From assembly GCF_900156495.1 (NCBI RefSeq), contig NZ_FTNT01000002.1, positions 62,001-126,000 on the forward strand: 64,000 nucleotides of DNA. Reading direction: 5' to 3'. This document shows, piece by piece, positions 49,158 to 58,033 of this stretch (its first letter is position 1; every line of letters begins with the position of its first letter). The position numbers were made by a program, and so were the translations under genes. The DNA comes from Williamsia sterculiae. GTDB lineage: Bacteria; Actinomycetota; Actinomycetes; Mycobacteriales; Mycobacteriaceae. The notes beneath the pieces were generated by a model. The model saw only the letters and a list, made by a program, of their open reading frames with translations, had not been told where the DNA came from and searched no databases.

Positions 49158-49811
49158 ATGAACGTCGGTGAACCGCGCTCGGTCGGCCCGCCGCGCGGCC
49201 CGCGTCCGGACAAACGTCTCGCGATCCTCGCCGCCGCGCGTGCGGTGTTTGCGGGCAACGGCTACCCGCGGACCAGTATGGAGGCGATCGCGTCGCGCGC
49301 CGGCGTGTCGAACAAGACCCTCTACAACCATTTCCGCGACAAGGCCGACCTCTTCGCGATCGTCATCGAACGGAGTGCCACCGAGGTCGCAGAGGCGCAA
49401 CTGGCCATCGTCGAGGACTGTCTATCGGAAGTGCCCACCGACCTGGCCGGTGCCGCAGAGTCTCTGATCGATTTCAGCAGCCGGTGGACCGCATCGATGC
49501 GCGACTTCGCCGAGCATCAGGCGTTGGTGGAGGCCCTCCGCTTCGAGGTCGGTCGCGCACCCGCCGGTGCGGTCGAGCGGTGGCAGTTGTCGGGACCCGC
49601 GCGGGTGCGGACGGCGGTTGCCGAGGTCTTCGCCAGGTGGACCGAGCACGGGCTGCTCTGCGACGTCGACCCGGATCTTGCGGCCGTCCAGTTCGCGCGA
49701 CTCATCGCCCCGGTGGACCCGCTCAATCCCCTCAAACCGGCCGACGGTGAGCAGGCCGAGATCTTGGTCGAGTCCGGGGTGCGCGTCTTCCTGCGCGGAT
49801 ACGGCCGCTGA
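49158..49811 (+). CDS. TetR-family transcriptional regulator
   Basis: A 217-residue regulator with the DNA-binding region DKRLAILAAARAVFAGNGYPRTSMEAIASRAGVSNKTLYNHFRDKADLFAIVIE (about residues 18-68) and an AefR-like C-terminal domain (SLIDFSSRWTASMRDFAEHQALVEALRFEVGRAP). ATG 49158 is used; the frame is open to ATG 49116. It is followed by an LLM oxidoreductase gene on the same strand, with a palindromic operator between, so it probably represses that gene. Ligand unknown. Confidence 0.88.
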   Translation: MNVGEPRSVGPPRGPRPDKRLAILAAARAVFAGNGYPRTSMEAIASRAGVSNKTLYNHFRDKADLFAIVIERSATEVAEAQLAIVEDCLSEVPTDLAGAAESLIDFSSRWTASMRDFAEHQALVEALRFEVGRAPAGAVERWQLSGPARVRTAVAEVFARWTEHGLLCDVDPDLAAVQFARLIAPVDPLNPLKPADGEQAEILVESGVRVFLRGYGR

Positions 49812-49865
49812 GCCGCCCGTGCGGCATGCCGACCGGCGTTCGACACCGCAGCTCTCGCCACCTAT

Positions 49866-49885
49866 ATTGCATTACATCGTGCAAT
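49866..49885. promoter_or_regulatory. Inverted-repeat operator before the LLM oxidoreductase gene
   Basis: ATTGCA-N8-TGCAAT (49866-49885), perfect 6-bp arms, overlapped by TACAT-N6-ATGTA (49873-49888). It lies 22-41 bases upstream of the LLM ATG and just after the TetR gene. It is in an AT-rich patch, unlike its surroundings. Confidence 0.55.
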
Positions 49886-49906
49886 GTAGTTAGTGGGAGG
49901 ACGACG

Positions 49907-50773
49907 ATGGCGAGAGACACGGTCCGCATCGGTGTCGTGGCCGACGGATATCACCGGTTCACCGTCGGCGAGGATGGTTCCGGCGACGGCGTGCGATTGG
50001 CCGCGGAAGCCCGCGAGGCGGAGGAACTCGGATACGAGCTGTTCGCACTGAGCGATCATCTGCACGGGTCGCGTCCCACGTTCGACCCGTGGACCGCACT
50101 CACCTGGGTGGCGGCGTCGACGACGACGCTGACCGTTGTCACCGACGTCCTCGGGCTTCCCTACCGGCACCCGGCGGTACTCGCCAAGATGGCCGAGTCC
50201 CTCGATCGGCTCAGTGCATCGCGTCTCGTGCTGGGGATCGGGAACGGCGGCTACGACCCCGAATTCACCGCCTTCGGACTTGCGTCGAGGACACCGCGTG
50301 AGAAGGTCGATGCGCTCGCCGAGGGTATCGAGATGATGCAAGCGCTGTGGGGTCAGACGTCGGCGTCGCTGTCCGGCGACTACTACCGAATCGATGCGGC
50401 ACAGCTGAGTCCTCCTGCGGCGCGCCGTGTTCCGGTATGGGTGGGGGGTTACGGTCCCCGGTCATTGGACACCATCGGGCGACTCGCCGATGGGTGGTTG
50501 CCTTCCTACGCACGACTCGGTCCGGACGGTAGCCGCGACGCGATCGCCCGGGTCAGATCGGCTGCGACCGAGGCCGGGCGAGACGCCGAGGCGCTGTCCC
50601 TGGTCACCAACATCAGTGTCGACCCGGGTTCGCGCAGTGCGGTCCGGACCGCCGACACACTGCGTGATGTCAGCGATCTCGGTTTCGACACGTTGTTGGT
50701 GTCCGGATTGCACACGTCGGGGGAACGCCGCTGGTTCGCCGAGGAGGTCGCACCGAAGGTGCGCGAATACTAG
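49907..50773 (+). CDS. LLM-class (F420-dependent type) oxidoreductase
   Basis: A 288-residue luciferase-like monooxygenase-fold enzyme, expected to use F420 or FMN. Features: VADGYHRFTVGEDGSGDGVRLAAEAREAEELGYELFALSDHL, TLTVVTDVLGLPYRHPAVLAKMAESLDRLSASRLVLGIGNGG, and PVWVGGYGPRSLDTIGRLADGWLPSY. It resembles mycobacterial Rv0953c, which lies in the same neighbourhood but next to sucD. ATG 49907 has a GGGAGGAC ribosome site. Probably controlled by the preceding TetR. Substrate not predictable. Confidence 0.88.
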   Translation: MARDTVRIGVVADGYHRFTVGEDGSGDGVRLAAEAREAEELGYELFALSDHLHGSRPTFDPWTALTWVAASTTTLTVVTDVLGLPYRHPAVLAKMAESLDRLSASRLVLGIGNGGYDPEFTAFGLASRTPREKVDALAEGIEMMQALWGQTSASLSGDYYRIDAAQLSPPAARRVPVWVGGYGPRSLDTIGRLADGWLPSYARLGPDGSRDAIARVRSAATEAGRDAEALSLVTNISVDPGSRSAVRTADTLRDVSDLGFDTLLVSGLHTSGERRWFAEEVAPKVREY

Positions 50774-50798
50774 CGACCGGTGACGGACCAGGACCCGT

Positions 50799-53057
50799 TC
50801 ACGCGGTACGTCGGTGTCGCGATCTGGTCGTGGTGGCGCCCTGCGCCGTCGTCTTCTTCTCCCCGGATGCGGTCGTCCCGCCGGTGGGTGTGCTCGTCTT
50901 CGGCTGTGGGGTAGGCGCTTTGCCGAGGTCATAGACCTGGTACCCGCCGACGGTGGTCGCACTGAAATTATCGGCCACCCACTGTTCGATCTGCGCGTTG
51001 ACCGATCCGGCACGGCTACCGCCGAACATCCGCATCAGGTCGGCCGCGGCGGATCCGGTGATGCCGGAACCGCCGGACGACCTCGTCGTACCAGACCGGC
51101 CGAATCCGGTACTCGACACCAGGTAGTAACCGATCTGCTTGTCGGTCACGTACTTCTGGAACTGCGCCAGCGATGGCGCAGGGTCGTTGGAGAAGCCGCC
51201 GATGGCCATCACCGGAACCCTCGCCGACAACTCCAGGGATGCGGCTGTCGACGATCGGTCCACCGCCGCGGCCCACCGATCGTGGTTCTGTCGCAACAGG
51301 GTGTCCAGGGCGGGCGATGCGGTTGCGCCGCCGAATCCACCGCCGCCGAATCCACCACCTGCACCGCCACCGAATCGACCACCAGCACCACCACGGCTGG
51401 GTGAATGAGTGGTACCGGCATGCGCCGGGGTCACGCTGGGGCTTCCACCGGTGTGCGCGGAGGCATCGACGTCGATGGCGTAGGCCGCGGGCGCTCCGAG
51501 CCCGCACAGCGCGGCTACGGCCGCTGCGGTGATCGCCACCCGGCGTCCGACCCCACCCTTCGACGCTGCGGATTCGTCCGCACGCGAGCGGATTGCGGTA
51601 AACACCACGGCGACGACCGCGATGCCGCCGATCAAGACCACCCACTTGATCCACGACTGCCAGGCGGGTATCCGGTCGAGGAGGACGAAACCCCAGACGG
51701 TGGCGGCCAACACGATGCCGGAGAAGCCGATGCGCCCGACCACCCGTTCGCGTCCGACGGTCTGCCCTGCCCGCCAGGTCTCCCGCGCGCCGAGGCCGAT
51801 CAATCCGGCTATCGGGGGAGCGATGGCCAGCGAATAGTACGGATGCGCGGTGCCGTTCATGTATGACAGCACCAACACGTCCAACAGCATCCACACCCCG
51901 AAGAGCAGTGCACCCGCGCGCACCGTATCCGTCCGCGGAGCCCGACCGCGCAGCACCAGTACGACGACGAGTGCGACCAGCGCCGCGGGCAGCAGGAAGG
52001 AGATCTCGATTCCGAACTCGCCGGTGAACAGGCGGGTGATACCCGGTGCGTTGCCGAACATGCCACCGCCGCCGCCGCGAAGTGCACGGGGGTTCTGACG
52101 TTGCACCTCATCGATGAGTCGTTGGGCGTCGGCCATCGACGGCATGCCGTTGCCGCGGCCCCCCGAGCCGCTACGCCCCTCGATGCGAGCCAGGCCGTTG
52201 TAGCCGAGCACCAGGTTCATGAAGTTGTTGTCGGTGGACCCGGCCAGATACGGCCGCGACGACGCCGGCCACAACAGCGTCAGCACCACGTACCAGCCCG
52301 CCGAGGCGACCATCACCACGGTGGCGACCACCAGGTGCCAGATCCGCTTGCTCACCACAGTGGGCGCAGCGACCAGATAGACCAGACCCAGCGCGGGCAG
52401 GACCATGACGCCTTCGAGCATCTTGGCCAGGAAGGCGAGTCCCACCGCGACGCCGGCCAGCGACAACCAGCGCAGGGAAGCGGTCGCGGTGGCCCGGATG
52501 GTGGCGTAGGCCGCGGCGGTCATCAGCAGCACCATCGCCGCATCCGGGTTGTTGAACCGGAACATCAGCGCCGCAACCGGGGTCAGGGCGAGCGCCGCGC
52601 CGGCGATCAGCCCCGCGGTTCGACCCCCCACGCGGGTGACTGCCGCGTACATCAGTGCGACGGACGCGACGCCCATCAACGCCTCCGGGATCAGCATGCT
52701 GGCCGACGAGTACCCGAAGATCTGTCCGGACAACCCCATGATCCACTGCGACACCGGCGGCTTGTCCACGGTGATGAAGTTGGACGGGTCGACGGATCCG
52801 AACAGCAAGGCTTCCCAATTCTGTGAACCCGCCCAGGCGGCGCCTGCGTAGAAACTATTCGCAGACCCGTTGACGGTGATGTTCCACAGGTAGAGCACAG
52901 CCGTCGCCACCAGCAGCGCCATGACCGACAACCGATCGCGACGAGTGGGCGGTGTCAGCGTCGTCGCTGGTGAGAGGGCTGTGGCGACGGATCTGACATC
53001 GGTGGACGGGGTTCTGGGCTCGAACTGTGCATCGGTCACGCCGCAGATGATCATCAC
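50799..53057 (-). CDS. GT39-family membrane glycosyltransferase (YkcB-like)
   Basis: A 752-residue protein with about twelve or thirteen helices over residues 40-505 and an extracytoplasmic C-terminal domain. The PMT_2 first loop has FYAGAAWAGSQNWEALLFGSVDPSNFITVDKPPVSQWIMGLSGQIFG with the expected acidic and aromatic residues, and RFNNPDAAMVLLMTAAAY follows. It should move a sugar from a polyprenyl carrier onto a wall or protein target. Two Gly-rich low-complexity inserts (about 305-350 and about 550-580) and a Thr-rich tail are present. ATG at 53057; ATG 53054 equally possible. Confidence 0.87.
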   Translation of the reverse strand: MMIICGVTDAQFEPRTPSTDVRSVATALSPATTLTPPTRRDRLSVMALLVATAVLYLWNITVNGSANSFYAGAAWAGSQNWEALLFGSVDPSNFITVDKPPVSQWIMGLSGQIFGYSSASMLIPEALMGVASVALMYAAVTRVGGRTAGLIAGAALALTPVAALMFRFNNPDAAMVLLMTAAAYATIRATATASLRWLSLAGVAVGLAFLAKMLEGVMVLPALGLVYLVAAPTVVSKRIWHLVVATVVMVASAGWYVVLTLLWPASSRPYLAGSTDNNFMNLVLGYNGLARIEGRSGSGGRGNGMPSMADAQRLIDEVQRQNPRALRGGGGGMFGNAPGITRLFTGEFGIEISFLLPAALVALVVVLVLRGRAPRTDTVRAGALLFGVWMLLDVLVLSYMNGTAHPYYSLAIAPPIAGLIGLGARETWRAGQTVGRERVVGRIGFSGIVLAATVWGFVLLDRIPAWQSWIKWVVLIGGIAVVAVVFTAIRSRADESAASKGGVGRRVAITAAAVAALCGLGAPAAYAIDVDASAHTGGSPSVTPAHAGTTHSPSRGGAGGRFGGGAGGGFGGGGFGGATASPALDTLLRQNHDRWAAAVDRSSTAASLELSARVPVMAIGGFSNDPAPSLAQFQKYVTDKQIGYYLVSSTGFGRSGTTRSSGGSGITGSAAADLMRMFGGSRAGSVNAQIEQWVADNFSATTVGGYQVYDLGKAPTPQPKTSTPTGGTTASGEKKTTAQGATTTRSRHRRTA

Positions 53058-53115
53058 GCTTGCTGCGGGTCGGTTGGCAGCTCCCTGTCAGTTGCCTGTG
53101 GATGAGCACGATCTC

Positions 53116-53604
53116 TCAGCGCCCGAGTGCACCCCGTATGGCATCGACGGCTTCGGTCACACCGGTAACCCGGTGCACCCCGGGCTGCGGCGGACTGATG
53201 GACCAGCCGTTCAACACAAAGGTCGGCCGGCCCAGGCGTGCCGCCAGCGCAACCTCGCTGAGAGTGCCCCAGTTGCAGCCCACCGCGACGACTGCGTCGC
53301 TGGCGGTCACCACCAGGCCGTTGCGCAATTGGCCGAGTCCGGTGGGGAGCGCAATGCTGAGGTGGGGTGCAGCACCTGTCCGGTCGTCACCGGGTAATAA
53401 GCCGACGCTGACGCCGCCGACTCTTGCGGCACCCGCGGCCGCGGCCGCCATGACACCGCTGAGCCCACCACAGACGATGACAGCCGACAGGCGAGTGACC
53501 AGCGCTTGTGCCAACTGATCGGCCAACAGGCAGATGTCGTCATCGGCGTCACCAGGTCCGACAACGGCAACGTGAATGGGGTTGACTGGAGTACTGGCAG
53601 ACAT
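53116..53604 (-). CDS. LOG/SLOG-superfamily nucleotide-binding protein (TIGR00725-like)
   Basis: A 162-residue Rossmann protein. HVAVVGPGDADDD, VIVCGGLSGVMAAAAAGAARVGGVSVGLLPGD and NWGTLSEVALAARLGRPTFVLNGW match the SLOG layout, with GTLSE replacing the PGGxGTxxE of cytokinin-type lysine-decarboxylase-like proteins. The known LOG role is phosphoribohydrolase activity on modified nucleotides; this branch is uncharacterised. It is divergent from the AAA ATPase gene and stands downstream of no obvious partner. Confidence 0.78.
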   Translation of the reverse strand: MSASTPVNPIHVAVVGPGDADDDICLLADQLAQALVTRLSAVIVCGGLSGVMAAAAAGAARVGGVSVGLLPGDDRTGAAPHLSIALPTGLGQLRNGLVVTASDAVVAVGCNWGTLSEVALAARLGRPTFVLNGWSISPPQPGVHRVTGVTEAVDAIRGALGR

Positions 53605-53690
53605 TGCTTTCAGTGTCCCATCAGGATCGCTCGACCTCCTTCACGCACCCTCCGCACCAGTGGTCGAATGCACGTCCGGCAAAACACTCG

Positions 53691-53696
53691 TAGCGT
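53691..53696 (+). promoter_or_regulatory. Leaderless -10 element of the AAA ATPase gene
   Basis: TAGCGT lies six bases before GTG 53703, which places the transcription start at the start codon. Confidence 0.5.
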
Positions 53697-53702
53697 GGAA
53701 GG

Positions 53703-55139
53703 GTGACGGTTGCTTCCACACAGGGCCCCGACGAGGGCCAGATCTCCACCCCACGACCAACCACCCGAACTCTCGGCGAGCTTCGTGCCGCCGGACACGT
53801 GCAGCGCGGCGTCAAGGACGAGCTGCGCAACAACCTGCTGATCAAACTCCGCTCCGGTGAGGATCCGTGGCCCGGTATCCAGGGCTTCGAGTCGACGGTG
53901 ATCCCGCAGCTCGAGCGTGCGCTGCTGGCCGGACACGACGTGGTCCTGCTCGGCGAACGCGGTCAGGGCAAGACGCGCCTGCTGCGCACCATGATCGGCC
54001 TGCTCGACGAATGGACCCCCGTCATCGCGGAGTCCGAACTCGACGAGCACCCCTACGAGCCGATCACCCCGGCGTCCATCCGCAAGGCGGCGAACCTGCT
54101 CGACGACCTGCCCATCGAATGGCGACACCGCACCGAGCGGTACAGCGAGAAGCTGGCCACCCCGGACACCTCAGTGGGCGACCTGGTCGGCGACGTGGAT
54201 CCGATGAAGGTGGCCGAGGGCCGCAGCCTCGGCGACCCCGAGACCATCCATTTCGGTCTGATCCCGCGAGCACATCGTGGGATCGTCGCCATCAACGAGC
54301 TGCCCGATCTCGCCGAGCGCATCCAGGTGTCGATGCTCAACGTGATGGAGGAACGCGACATCCAGGTTCGCGGTTACACCCTGCGCTTGCCGTTGGACGT
54401 CCTACTCATGGCCAGCGCAAACCCCGAGGACTACACGAACCGCGGCCGCATCATCACACCGCTGAAAGACCGCTTCGGCGCGGAGATCCGCACGCACTAC
54501 CCATTGGAACTCGATGACGAGATCGCGGTGATCGACCAGGAGGCCGACCTCACCGCGACGGTCCCGGGCTTCATCGTCGAGATCCTTGCCCGGTTCACCC
54601 GACTGGTCCGCGATCACCCCGCCGTCGACCAACGATCCGGTGTTTCGGCGCGGTTCGCCATTGCGGGTGCCGAGACGGTGGCCGCAGCCGCGCTGTTGCG
54701 GGCGACGCTGCTCGGCGAGGAGGTGCCGGTCGCTCGCGTCGTCGATCTCGAGTCGGTGATCGAGGTGTTGCGCGGCAAGGTCGAGTTCGAGTCCGGGGAG
54801 GAGGGTCGCGAACTCGAGATCCTCGAGCACCTGTTGCGCAAGGCCACCGCCGACACCGTCCGTGACAACCTCGCGGGCATCGATATGGCCCGGCTGGTCG
54901 CCGCGCTGGACTCGGGTGAGCCGGTGGTCACCGGCGATCGGGTGACCGCCAAGGAACTGCTGGCGTCCATCCCGTCTCCCGACACCACCGGGCCGGTGCT
55001 CGATGAGATCGCGGCGCGCTTCGACGCGACCGTCGACGGTGAACGAGCCAGCGCGCTCGAGCTCGCGCTGGAGGGGCTCTTCCTGGCCCGACGGATCGGC
55101 AAGGAGGCCGACGAGTCCGGTCAGACCGTCTATGGCTGA
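53703..55139 (+). CDS. MoxR/magnesium-chelatase-like AAA+ ATPase
   Basis: A 478-residue AAA+ protein. Walker A is GERGQGKT (84-91); Walker B lies in GIVAINELPDLAERIQVSMLNVMEERD, with a helix-2 insert as in the MoxR/ChlI clade. The region ASANPEDYTNRGRIITPLKDRFGAEIRTHYP carries sensor 1 and the arginine finger. It matches mycobacterial Rv0958, which precedes a VWA protein. The pair probably works as a chaperone or metal-insertase complex; its target is unknown. GTG at 53703 fits the leaderless promoter. The next ATG overlaps its stop. Confidence 0.9.
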   Translation: MTVASTQGPDEGQISTPRPTTRTLGELRAAGHVQRGVKDELRNNLLIKLRSGEDPWPGIQGFESTVIPQLERALLAGHDVVLLGERGQGKTRLLRTMIGLLDEWTPVIAESELDEHPYEPITPASIRKAANLLDDLPIEWRHRTERYSEKLATPDTSVGDLVGDVDPMKVAEGRSLGDPETIHFGLIPRAHRGIVAINELPDLAERIQVSMLNVMEERDIQVRGYTLRLPLDVLLMASANPEDYTNRGRIITPLKDRFGAEIRTHYPLELDDEIAVIDQEADLTATVPGFIVEILARFTRLVRDHPAVDQRSGVSARFAIAGAETVAAAALLRATLLGEEVPVARVVDLESVIEVLRGKVEFESGEEGRELEILEHLLRKATADTVRDNLAGIDMARLVAALDSGEPVVTGDRVTAKELLASIPSPDTTGPVLDEIAARFDATVDGERASALELALEGLFLARRIGKEADESGQTVYG

Positions 55140-55210
55140 TGCCCCACCGTCATCCGCCCGTACGCACCGCCGTCATCAGCCCGCGCGGCGGAGCCGTCAT
55201 CAGCCCATGA
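55139..55210 (+). CDS. Possible 23-residue coupled small ORF
   Basis: An ORF of 24 codons including stop starts at an ATG overlapping the ATPase stop as TGATG, and ends ten bases before the VWA gene. It reads MPHRHPPVRTAVISP then RGG and a second AVISP. The DNA contains three copies of CCGTCATC(A/C)GCCC (55147-55159, 55170-55182, 55194-55206). It could be a coupling peptide, or the repeats may have another role. There is no independent support. Confidence 0.28.
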   Translation: MPHRHPPVRTAVISPRGGAVISP

Positions 55211-55219
55211 GGACCTCAC

Positions 55220-57211
55220 ATGGCACGTAAGACATTTCATCGTTCCCGTTACCATCGCTACACCGGTGGGCCGGATCCGTTGGCCCCACCGGTCGACCTC
55301 CGTGCCGCTCTCGACGAGATCGGTGAGGACGTGATGGCGGGGACGTCGCCGCAACGTGCGCTGCGAGAATACCTACGGCGCGGCAGCGAGCAGATGCGCG
55401 GTCTCGACAAACTGCGGGAGATGGCCAACCGTCGTCGTCGGGAGTTGCTGAAGAAGCACAACCTCGACGGCACCTTCGAAGAGATCCGCGAACTGCTCGA
55501 CCGCGCGGTGCTGGAGGAACGCAAACAGCTCGCGCGCGACCTCGACGACGACGCTCGGTTCGCCGAGATGCAGATCGGGAACCTGCCACCTTCAACTGCG
55601 GACGCGGTGCAGGAGCTCTCGGACTACCCGTGGCGTAGCCCGGAGGCTCGTGCGGATTACCAGAAGATTCAGGATCTGCTGGGCCGGGAGATGCTGGATC
55701 AGCGGTTCGAGGGGATGAAGCAGGCGCTCGAGGGCGCCACCGACGCCGACCGACAGCAGATCTCCGAGATGCTCGGTGATCTCAACGAGTTGCTCGCCGC
55801 GCACAACCGCGGCGAGGACACCACCGCACAGTTCCAGCAGTTCATGGAGCGGCACGGTCAGTACTTCCCGGACAATCCCCAGAACACCGAAGAACTGATC
55901 GACGCACTGGCGAAACGGGCCGCGGCGGCCCAGCAGTTCTACAACTCGCTGTCGGACGAACAACGCGCCGAACTCGATCAGCTGGCGCAGCAGGCCTTCG
56001 GCTCGCCGGATCTGATGGCACAGCTCGTGCAGATGGATTCTCAACTGCGCGACGCCCGGCCGGGGCTGGACTGGGACAATGCCCAGAATTTCGAGGGCGA
56101 CCAGGGGATGGGTATGGGTCAGGGGGCGGGTGCGCTGCGTGACCTCGCCGAACTGGAGTCGTTGTCCGAGCAGCTGTCACAGCAGTATGCCGGGGCGCAG
56201 ATGGACGACATCGACCTCGATGCCGTGGCCAGGCAACTCGGCGACCAAGCAGCCGTCGACGCACGGACCTTGGCCGAGCTGGAGAAGGCGCTCAACGAAC
56301 AGGGATTCTTCGAACGGACCTCGGACGGTCAGTTCACCCTGTCGCCGAAGGCGATGCGACAGCTCGGGCAATCCATCTTCAGGGACATCGCCGAGCGGTT
56401 GACGGGACGTCGCGGGGACCGGCAGACCCGCCGACAGGGTGCGCTCGGCGAGCCGAGCGGATCGTCACGGGAGTGGGAGTTCGGCGACACCGAACCGTGG
56501 GACGTGACGAGGACGATCGGCAACGCGGTGTTGCGCACGGTGTCCGAGGAGCCCGATCACACACGTGGTACGGGCCGGGGGATACGCATCGACGTCCGGG
56601 ATGTGGAGGTCGCCGAGACCGAGTCGCGCACGCAGGCAGCTGTCGCGCTGCTCGTCGACACGTCGTTCTCGATGGAGATGGAGGGGCGCTGGCTTCCGAT
56701 GAAGCGCACAGCGGTCGCGCTGAATCACCTCATCAGCACCCGGTTCCGCTCCGACGAACTCGAGATCATCGCGTTCGGGCGGCAGGCCCGGACCATCGAC
56801 ATCAACCAGCTGACCGGCCTGCAACCGCGGATGGAGCAGGGGACCAACCTGCACCACGCGCTGATGTTGGCCGGCAGGCACCTGCGCAGGCACCCGAATG
56901 CTCAGTCGGTGGTGCTCATCGTCACCGACGGTGAGCCGACCGCCCACCTCGAGGCCGATGGCGGGTCGTTCTTCGACTACCCGCCGCATCCGGCGACCAT
57001 CGGGCTCACCGTGCGTGAACTCGACCACTTGTCCAGGTACGGCGCGCAGGTCACCTTCTTCCGCCTCGGTGACGACCCGAGCCTGGAGCGGTTCATCGAT
57101 CAGATCGCGCGGCGGATCGGGGGACGGGTCGTCGCTCCGGACCTCGACGGTCTCGGGGCGGCCGTCGTGGGCGACTATCTCAGTGCGCGCAGAGGGCGGC
57201 GTCGCGGGTGA
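55220..57211 (+). CDS. VWA-domain protein, partner of the AAA+ ATPase
   Basis: A 663-residue protein. The N-terminal half is helical and rich in Gln/Glu; the C-terminal VWA domain (about 475-640) carries the metal-ion site LLVDTSFSMEMEGRW (DxSxS), the TDGEP loop and GGRVVAPD. The start ARKTFHRSRYHRYTGGPDPLAPPVDL and the domain order match mycobacterial Rv0959. MoxR-type ATPases act through such VWA partners, as in RavA-ViaA or ChlI-ChlD; hence the two genes form one unit. ATG 55220 has a GAGGAC ribosome site. Confidence 0.88.
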   Translation: MARKTFHRSRYHRYTGGPDPLAPPVDLRAALDEIGEDVMAGTSPQRALREYLRRGSEQMRGLDKLREMANRRRRELLKKHNLDGTFEEIRELLDRAVLEERKQLARDLDDDARFAEMQIGNLPPSTADAVQELSDYPWRSPEARADYQKIQDLLGREMLDQRFEGMKQALEGATDADRQQISEMLGDLNELLAAHNRGEDTTAQFQQFMERHGQYFPDNPQNTEELIDALAKRAAAAQQFYNSLSDEQRAELDQLAQQAFGSPDLMAQLVQMDSQLRDARPGLDWDNAQNFEGDQGMGMGQGAGALRDLAELESLSEQLSQQYAGAQMDDIDLDAVARQLGDQAAVDARTLAELEKALNEQGFFERTSDGQFTLSPKAMRQLGQSIFRDIAERLTGRRGDRQTRRQGALGEPSGSSREWEFGDTEPWDVTRTIGNAVLRTVSEEPDHTRGTGRGIRIDVRDVEVAETESRTQAAVALLVDTSFSMEMEGRWLPMKRTAVALNHLISTRFRSDELEIIAFGRQARTIDINQLTGLQPRMEQGTNLHHALMLAGRHLRRHPNAQSVVLIVTDGEPTAHLEADGGSFFDYPPHPATIGLTVRELDHLSRYGAQVTFFRLGDDPSLERFIDQIARRIGGRVVAPDLDGLGAAVVGDYLSARRGRRRG

Positions 57212-57221
57212 TTTCGCGCCG

Positions 57222-58028
57222 ATGACCGTTCGGGTCGGGACGTCCGGGTGGGTCTACCCACCATGGCGGGGGACCTTCTATCCGAAGGGCCTGGTACAAC
57301 GGCGCGAGCTCGAATACCTCTCCCACACACTGAACTCGGTGGAGATCAACGGGACGTTCTACTCCCTGCAACGTCCGGAGAGCTTCCGCCGGTGGGCCGA
57401 GCAGGTGCCCGACGACTTCGCGTTCGCGGTCAAGGGACCACGGTTCATCACCCACATGAAGAAGCTGGTGGACGTGGACGTGCCGCTGGCGAACTTCTTC
57501 GCGTCCGGTGTGCTGGCGTTGGGCCGGCGGCTCGGACCCGTGTTGTGGCAACTCCCTGCGACCACGCGCTTCGATCCGGCCGTGCTGGCGGACTTCGTCG
57601 GACGCCTGCCCACCACGACCACCGCGGCGGCGGATTTGGCGACCCACCACGACAACCGGCTCGACGGTCGGGCGTTGACCAGTGTCGACACGGACCGGCC
57701 ACTCCGGTACGCCCTCGAGGTCCGCAATCCCGAATTCGCCGATCCGGCCGCCTACCGCATTCTGCGTGAGGCGAATGTCGCACTGGTGCTCGCTGATTCA
57801 GCAGGTCGGTTCCCGGTGATCAACGAGGATACCGCCGATTTCGGGTACCTCCGTCTGCACGGGGACAGCGAGCTCTACGTCAGCGGCTACACCGACGAGG
57901 CGTTGGACAGGTGGGCGACGACGGTGCGCGCACGGGCACGAGGCGGTGACGTGTACGTCTACTTCGACAACGACACCAAGGTGCGCGCACCGATTGATGC
58001 CCGGGGGTTGCTCGGTCGGCTGGCGTGA
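57222..58028 (+). CDS. DUF72 family protein
   Basis: A 268-residue cytosolic TIM-barrel-like protein of the DUF72 (YecE) family: VRVGTSGWVYPPWRGTFYPKG, LNSVEINGTFYSLQRPESFRRWAEQVPDDFAFAVKGPRFITHMKKL, ALEVRNPEF and the C-terminal GDVYVYFDNDTKVRAPIDA. Its biochemical activity is unknown. ATG 57222 begins ten bases after the VWA stop, so it may belong to that operon. It is convergent with a TetR gene. Confidence 0.9.
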   Translation: MTVRVGTSGWVYPPWRGTFYPKGLVQRRELEYLSHTLNSVEINGTFYSLQRPESFRRWAEQVPDDFAFAVKGPRFITHMKKLVDVDVPLANFFASGVLALGRRLGPVLWQLPATTRFDPAVLADFVGRLPTTTTAAADLATHHDNRLDGRALTSVDTDRPLRYALEVRNPEFADPAAYRILREANVALVLADSAGRFPVINEDTADFGYLRLHGDSELYVSGYTDEALDRWATTVRARARGGDVYVYFDNDTKVRAPIDARGLLGRLA

Positions 58029-58033
58029 CCCGG

